A model generated the notes under the pieces. It was not told the DNA's origin, ran no database searches, and saw only the letters and a list, made by a program, of their open reading frames with translations. Position numbers and translations under genes: made by a program. From positions 1 to 47,428 of the forward strand of contig JAIOAX010000036.1 in the NCBI GenBank assembly GCA_019873645.1: a DNA stretch of 47,428 nt. The letters are read 5' to 3'. Positions 43,112-47,428 of this stretch are shown here, in pieces. The stretch comes from Chloroflexota bacterium (lineage in GTDB: Bacteria; Chloroflexota; Anaerolineae; B4-G1; SLSP01). Position 1 is the first letter of the stretch; each line of letters starts with the position of its first letter.

Positions 43112-44596
43112 TCAACGTCGGTAATAATACACCGACACACCCACGTAGTCTTGTTGATCCCTCAACTGCCAGCGCGCGTCCAGCCAGCTTTTGACCAGCT
43201 CGCGCTCATCCCACAGCGCTACCTCCGAATATACCAGCCATACACCATCATAACCGGCTGTCAGCGACGCCATCTTTTCATCCACATACGCCATATCCAC
43301 CCGATAACTGCCGTCGGGGAGCTTCCAGTTGGAGAAGGGCGCTTCGGCCCACGGATCCAGCGGTTTTTTAGCGTAGTAGTCCACCACGTAATGGTTGTAG
43401 GGAATTTGGAACAGCAGCAGTTCATCGGGTGCCCGGTGCGCTTCGATGTAGCGCTCCGCCAATTGAAATTGCGGTTTGATGGGGATGGTCGCCTGCCGGC
43501 ACAATCCGATGCCGTTGAGAAACGCCACGTTGAGCAGCAAAATCACAATAGACCAGCGCCGGAAACGGTGAACCGTTGCCAGCCCCACCCCTGCCAGCGC
43601 GTAAAAGGCCGGCGCCGTCCAGATGAGGTAACGGTCGGTGAACAGCGGCCCGCGCAACGAGATCAGCCATAGTAGCAGCAACGGCGTGAGCAGCCACAGC
43701 CATAGTCGCGCCAGGACGGCAAAATGTCTGCGCCACGCCAACGCCGCCGTCCCTACCAGCGCCAGCGCTCCGAAAAACGCCGCGATATAGAACGGCAGCG
43801 GCCCGCCGTTGAGCCCCTGTGAGACGCCCAGCGTCCATCCGCCGAACAAAATCGCCGCCATCTGCCCCAGGGAATAGGCCGGGAAACCGGTTTCACGCTT
43901 CATCAACAGCAGTGGCGCAATCCAGCGCAGCAGCGGCAGGTAGGGGAGCGTGAACAGCGCCAGCGTCAGCGCGCCGCCTTGCCATGCCCGGCGGTGACGC
44001 CGTGGATGCAGCCAGAACCACAGCACCTCTACGGGGATGAGCAACGCCGCCAGTAAATGACTGTAGAAGGCCAACGTGGTAGCGACCAGTACCGTCGCCC
44101 ACCAGCGCCGGGCCGGGCGACGACAGGCGCGCTCCAGCGCGTAGAGTGACAGCAAAACCAGGCACGGCACCCAGGTATACATCTTGATTTCCTGGGCATA
44201 CCACACCATATACGGCGACAGGGCCATCAACAATGCGCCCCATAGCGCCGCGCGTTCATCGAGCAGCCGCTTGAGCAACCCATACAGCAGCGCCACACCC
44301 AGCACACCCCACAGCAGTGAAAAATAGCGCATCGCCAGGACGGAATCGCCCGTCAGCGCGATCCACAGCCGCAACAACGGTGAGTAAAGCGCGCCATTCC
44401 AGCCCTCGCGGATGAAATTGCGCAACATTTCACCCCACGGTTGCAGGGCAAAACGCCACTGATCCACCTCATCGCGCCATAGGCCCTGCCCATCCAGCGC
44501 CACAATCCGCACCCAAAAAGCTATCCCCACAATCGCAGTCCGTGCCGCGCGCAATGGTGGGGAAATCCCGCGCGCAATCTGATGACGTTCTGACAT
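43112..44596 (-). CDS. GT39/PMT-like membrane glycosyltransferase
   Basis: A 494-residue multi-pass protein of the dolichyl-phosphate-mannose-like (GT-C) fold. Early luminal motif GLWRDEVDQWRFA carries the acidic catalytic DE pair seen in this fold, followed by the characteristic PYMVWYAQEIKMYTW and about ten hydrophobic helices, then a soluble C-terminal domain. The ATG at 44596 is used because GGAGG is eight bases upstream; TTG at 44602 is too close. Such enzymes transfer sugars from polyprenyl phosphates to proteins or lipids outside the cell. Acceptor unknown. Confidence 0.82.
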   Translation of the reverse strand: MSERHQIARGISPPLRAARTAIVGIAFWVRIVALDGQGLWRDEVDQWRFALQPWGEMLRNFIREGWNGALYSPLLRLWIALTGDSVLAMRYFSLLWGVLGVALLYGLLKRLLDERAALWGALLMALSPYMVWYAQEIKMYTWVPCLVLLSLYALERACRRPARRWWATVLVATTLAFYSHLLAALLIPVEVLWFWLHPRRHRRAWQGGALTLALFTLPYLPLLRWIAPLLLMKRETGFPAYSLGQMAAILFGGWTLGVSQGLNGGPLPFYIAAFFGALALVGTAALAWRRHFAVLARLWLWLLTPLLLLWLISLRGPLFTDRYLIWTAPAFYALAGVGLATVHRFRRWSIVILLLNVAFLNGIGLCRQATIPIKPQFQLAERYIEAHRAPDELLLFQIPYNHYVVDYYAKKPLDPWAEAPFSNWKLPDGSYRVDMAYVDEKMASLTAGYDGVWLVYSEVALWDERELVKSWLDARWQLRDQQDYVGVSVYYYRR

Positions 44597-44700
44597 TGCC
44601 AAATCCTCCGCCCTCCAATATAGTACAAATCAGGGATGAAAGCAAAACGGTAGAACGGTAGAACGTTTGAACGTTCCAACGTTATCACAGGGAGGGCAGG

Positions 44701-46881
44701 ATGAACAGGCAAACATTACACGTCTTATCCGAATTTGTTTATACGCCGCCGACCATTGAACGCGGCTACGCGGGTCAGACGCTCTATGTCAATGTGGGCG
44801 ATGGCCGCATCGCCGCCAAACCCGTAACGGACGAGATGAAAGAGAAATTCATCGGCGGGCGTGGCTTCGACCTGTGGCTGCTCTGGCACGCCGTGCGCGA
44901 TGATACCTGCTGGGATTCGCCGGAAAATGAGATCGTCATCGCCCCGGGGCCGTGTGGCGGGATCACGCAGTATCCCGGTTCCGGCAAATCCATCGTCGTG
45001 ACGATTTCGCCGCTCACGGATATCGTCATTGACAGCAACGTCGGCGCGCACTTCGGGCCGTATCTCAAGTTTGCCGGATGGGATGCAATCGAGATACAGG
45101 GCAAATTAACCCCAGATTACACGGATTATACAGATGTTATTATCTACATTGATGGACCGGCGGGTGTGGTACAACTGCTTGCCGCGCCGCCGCATTGCCC
45201 CACCGACACCTATGAGCTGGGGCCGTGGCTGCTCGAATATTTCGCGCCGAACGATGCGGACAAGCCGTTCGTGTCGTTCGTCACCGCCGGACGCGGCGCG
45301 GAACACGCGCGGATGGGCTGCCTGAACTTCAGCCTGTATGACCGCAAACGCAAGGCGCTGCGCTTCAAGCAGGCCGGTCGCGGCGGCATCGGCACCGTCT
45401 TCCGCGACAAGCACATCAAGGCGCTGGTCGTGCGCGCTGCGCCGTTCAAGGGCGACGAAAACAACCCCGCCGACCTCGACCGCCTTGTCGAAACCGGCGC
45501 GCGGATGCGCAAGGAAATCGCTGCCTACGACGCCGTCCAAAATCGCATGCGCCATCGCGGCACGGCGTACCTGGTCAAGATTATGGACGACTATGACCTG
45601 CTGCCCGTCCACAACTTCCGCTACGGCTCGCACTCCGAAACCCCCAAGATCGGCGGGGATGTATGGGAATCGCGTTTTACGCAGGGCTTGCCCGACGGTT
45701 GCTGGTACGGCTGCACGATGGCCTGCGCGCACACCGTAGACCGCCATATCCTGCGCACCGGCCCATATAAAGGAGAGTGCGTGATGGTGGACGGCCCGGA
45801 GTACGAGACAATCGCCGGCGTGGGGAGCAACTGCGGCATCTTCGACCCGGACGCCATCCAGGAAATCAACTTCTACTGCGACGCCTATGGCATTGACACC
45901 ATCTCCTTCGGCACGGCGATGGCGTTCGTGATGGAGTGTTACGAGGCCGGCATCCTCGACCTGGAGAAGACCGGCGGCCTGGACCTGCGCCCGGGCAATG
46001 CCGCAGCCGCGCTCGAAGTGCTGCACCAGATGGCGCGCGGCGAGGGCTTTGGGCTGATCTTCGGGCAGGGCGTCCGGCGGATGAAGCGATACTTTGTAGA
46101 ACATTTCGGCGCCGACCCGCAGTTCGTGCAGGACATCGGCATGGAGGCCAAGGGGCTGGAGTATTCCGAGTATATCTCGAAAGAGTCATTGGCCCAACAG
46201 GGTGGCTACGGGCTGACGAACAAAGGCCCGCAGCATGACGAGGCGTGGCTCATCTTTATGGATCAGGTGAACCATCAACTGCCGACCTTCGAGGACAAGG
46301 CCGAGGCGCTGCACTACTTCCCGATGTGGCGAACGTGGTTTGGGCTGTGCGGGTTCTGCAAGCTGCTGTGGAACGACGTGATCCCGCCGGAGAACGCCCA
46401 CACCCCCGAACCGGCGAAGATTATGGGGCACGTGCAGAACTATGTGGACATTTTCAGCGGCGTGACCGGGCGCGAGGTGACGGCGGACGATCTGATTACT
46501 ATGTCCGAGCGCGTGTACAATTTCCAGCGCGTGTTCAACATCCGCCTGGGCAAGGGCCTGCGCGCGCACGACGCGACGCCCTACCGCGCTATGGGGCCGG
46601 TGACGGAGGCCGAGTATCTCTCCCGCCAGGAGCGCTACGATAAGCAACTCCGCGAATGGCTGAATCTCGATCCCGAAAAGATGACCTTGCAGGAGAAGCT
46701 GGCGGCCCACCGCGCCTACCGCACCGAGCAATATGAACGTCTCACCGACGCCGTCTACGCCCGCCGCGGCTGGACCAAAAACGGCGTCCCGACACTGGAA
46801 AAATTGCGCGCGTTGGGGATTGATTATCCTGACGTGGTGGCCGTTTGTAACAGGGGCGAGGCATCCCTACAAGACGCCTGA
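44701..46881 (+). CDS. Aldehyde:ferredoxin oxidoreductase-family tungstoenzyme
   Basis: A 726-residue member of the AOR family, which uses a tungsten (or molybdenum) bis-pterin cofactor and a 4Fe-4S cluster. N-terminal domain with GGRGFDLWLLW and PGPCGGITQYPGSGK (pterin-binding loop), HARMGCLNFSLYDRKRKALRFKQAGRGGIG, and cluster cysteines in DGCWYGCTMAC (C-x3-C-x3-C) with a partner in FGLCGFCK near the C-terminus. GGGAGGG lies before the ATG. The last 11 residues (CNRGEASLQDA) are encoded by a repeat element. Its stop overlaps the MoaD-like start by one base (TGATG), the usual partner arrangement. The substrate is not defined. Confidence 0.9.
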   Translation: MNRQTLHVLSEFVYTPPTIERGYAGQTLYVNVGDGRIAAKPVTDEMKEKFIGGRGFDLWLLWHAVRDDTCWDSPENEIVIAPGPCGGITQYPGSGKSIVVTISPLTDIVIDSNVGAHFGPYLKFAGWDAIEIQGKLTPDYTDYTDVIIYIDGPAGVVQLLAAPPHCPTDTYELGPWLLEYFAPNDADKPFVSFVTAGRGAEHARMGCLNFSLYDRKRKALRFKQAGRGGIGTVFRDKHIKALVVRAAPFKGDENNPADLDRLVETGARMRKEIAAYDAVQNRMRHRGTAYLVKIMDDYDLLPVHNFRYGSHSETPKIGGDVWESRFTQGLPDGCWYGCTMACAHTVDRHILRTGPYKGECVMVDGPEYETIAGVGSNCGIFDPDAIQEINFYCDAYGIDTISFGTAMAFVMECYEAGILDLEKTGGLDLRPGNAAAALEVLHQMARGEGFGLIFGQGVRRMKRYFVEHFGADPQFVQDIGMEAKGLEYSEYISKESLAQQGGYGLTNKGPQHDEAWLIFMDQVNHQLPTFEDKAEALHYFPMWRTWFGLCGFCKLLWNDVIPPENAHTPEPAKIMGHVQNYVDIFSGVTGREVTADDLITMSERVYNFQRVFNIRLGKGLRAHDATPYRAMGPVTEAEYLSRQERYDKQLREWLNLDPEKMTLQEKLAAHRAYRTEQYERLTDAVYARRGWTKNGVPTLEKLRALGIDYPDVVAVCNRGEASLQDA

Positions 46882-46948
46882 TGGATCAGAACGGCCGGGA
46901 AGCACCAGATATAATCAAACAATCATCGTGTGGGGGATGCCTCGCCCC
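46853..46948. repeat. Inverted repeat across the AOR-MoaD junction
   Basis: GGGGCGAGGCATCCC (46853-46867) and GGGATGCCTCGCCCC (46934-46948) are 15-bp perfect arms about 65 bases apart. The left arm encodes the last residues of the oxidoreductase and the right arm the N-terminus of the MoaD-like protein. The same core is in the array from 47231 onward. Confidence 0.75.
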
Positions 46949-47150
46949 GGCAATCACCGTCAACAAACAACACCGTATCCCCTGGCATGATGGGATGACC
47001 GTGCGCGACGTGCTGACGGCGATGCATTACACCTTCCCCCACATCGTCGTCGTCATCAACGGGGCGGTGGTGCGTCACGACGCCTACGATACGACGCCGG
47101 TGCCGGACAACGCGGATGTGCGGGTGATTCACATGATTGCGGGGGGATAA
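46881..47150 (+). CDS. MoaD/ThiS-family sulfur-carrier-like protein
   Basis: An 89-residue ubiquitin-fold protein ending in the diagnostic Gly-Gly (HMIAGG). The core is ITVNKQHRIPWHDGMTV, VVVINGAVVRHDAY and PDNADVRVIHMIAGG. Residues 1-24 (MDQNGREAPDIIKQSSCG) precede the usual start of the fold and are encoded by the repeat element at the junction; most relatives begin near the ITVN strand. Small proteins of this type accompany AOR genes and likely supply sulfur for the pterin cofactor. The start codon used here is inferred. Confidence 0.8.
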   Translation: MDQNGREAPDIIKQSSCGGCLAPAITVNKQHRIPWHDGMTVRDVLTAMHYTFPHIVVVINGAVVRHDAYDTTPVPDNADVRVIHMIAGG

Positions 47151-47171
47151 CCACGAATTTACAACGAATAA

Positions 47172-47205
47172 ACGAATGGGCATATTGCGCGCCCATTCGT
47201 TTTTT
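47172..47205 (+). terminator. Rho-independent terminator after the AOR-MoaD pair
   Basis: ACGAATGGGC (47172-47181) pairs with GCCCATTCGT (47191-47200), followed by TTTTT to 47205. Position 22 bases after the MoaD-like stop; a textbook terminator. Confidence 0.85.
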
Positions 47206-47232
47206 GTTGGTTCGCGTTGAACGCCGGGAGGG

Positions 47233-47428
47233 CGAGGCATCCCCCCAACAATGCCCGGGCGCAATCACCTGCGGGCGATTCACGATCACGATGCCCTACG
47301 GTCTGGTGGGGGAATAGGGGCGAGGCATCCCCCCAACAATGCCCGGGCGCAATCACCTGCGGGCGATTCACGATCACGATGCCCTACGGTCTGGTGGGGG
47401 AATAGGGGCGAGGCATCCCCCCAACAAT
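47233..47428. repeat. Perfect 88-bp tandem repeat, running off the window
   Basis: Units begin at 47233, 47321 and 47409 (CGAGGCATCCCCCCAACAAT...), with the first two full units identical over 88 bases and the third cut by the window edge. Each includes a GGGCGAGGCATCCC core and GCCCGGGC. There is no spacer variation, so it is not a CRISPR. The ORF fragments on both strands are repeat-derived. Confidence 0.9.

Noticed and set aside
47233..47428. CRISPR array
   Set aside because: Units are identical over 88 bases with no unique spacers, and no cas genes are near.

Overview
The window looks like a chromosomal stretch of a Chloroflexota bacterium, probably Anaerolineae-like. This is inferred from gene content, not from a marker gene. 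Pointers are a fused two-domain glycyl-tRNA synthetase, secreted LysM/PA14/cohesin proteins with Thr-Pro linkers, a cyclase/NB-ARC/TPR regulator, a lone CpaF ATPase, and GC-rich genes with many small intergenic repeats. No rRNA, tRNA, CRISPR array or intact insertion sequence was recognised.

Left part (1-9250): an orphan ParA ATPase with a small disordered partner; glyQS; an AT-rich two-gene block that reads as a restriction-modification system (Zn-ribbon DNA methylase plus a PD-(D/E)XK-like nuclease); and a translationally coupled VOC protein and alpha/beta hydrolase.

Centre-left (9250-20800): dCTP deaminase split by a 339-residue intein with a LAGLIDADG endonuclease; an overlapping cluster ATP-grasp ligase > esterase > argS whose ArgRS has lost both histidines of its HIGH motif; a LysM-PA14 surface protein; a receiver-like protein without its phosphorylation residues; a MITE-like element with 19-bp inverted ends; ychF; a membrane histidine kinase; and a coupled membrane protein.

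Centre (20860-34200) is accessory and partly decayed. It holds an MFS exporter, a 1296-codon chimera joining a truncated PlsY acyltransferase to a secreted LamG/glycosidase-like protein (preceded by a 24-bp tandem repeat that is read as protein), a DUF1152 pseudogene, the cyclase/NB-ARC/TPR protein, a flavoprotein reductase, a small XRE/membrane-protein pair with a palindromic promoter, and a run of frameshifted fragments.

Right part (34320-47428): a phosphate operon pstS-pstC-pstA-pstB-arsC-phoU behind a four-repeat Pho-box-like site. PstC and PstA carry unusual inserts, and a thioredoxin-type arsenate reductase sits inside the operon. Then come cpaF, a 16-bp tandem repeat, a cohesin-LysM protein, a GT39-like glycosyltransferase, and an aldehyde:ferredoxin oxidoreductase with a MoaD/ThiS-like protein. 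The last two are joined across an inverted repeat of the same family as a perfect 88-bp tandem array that runs off the right edge.
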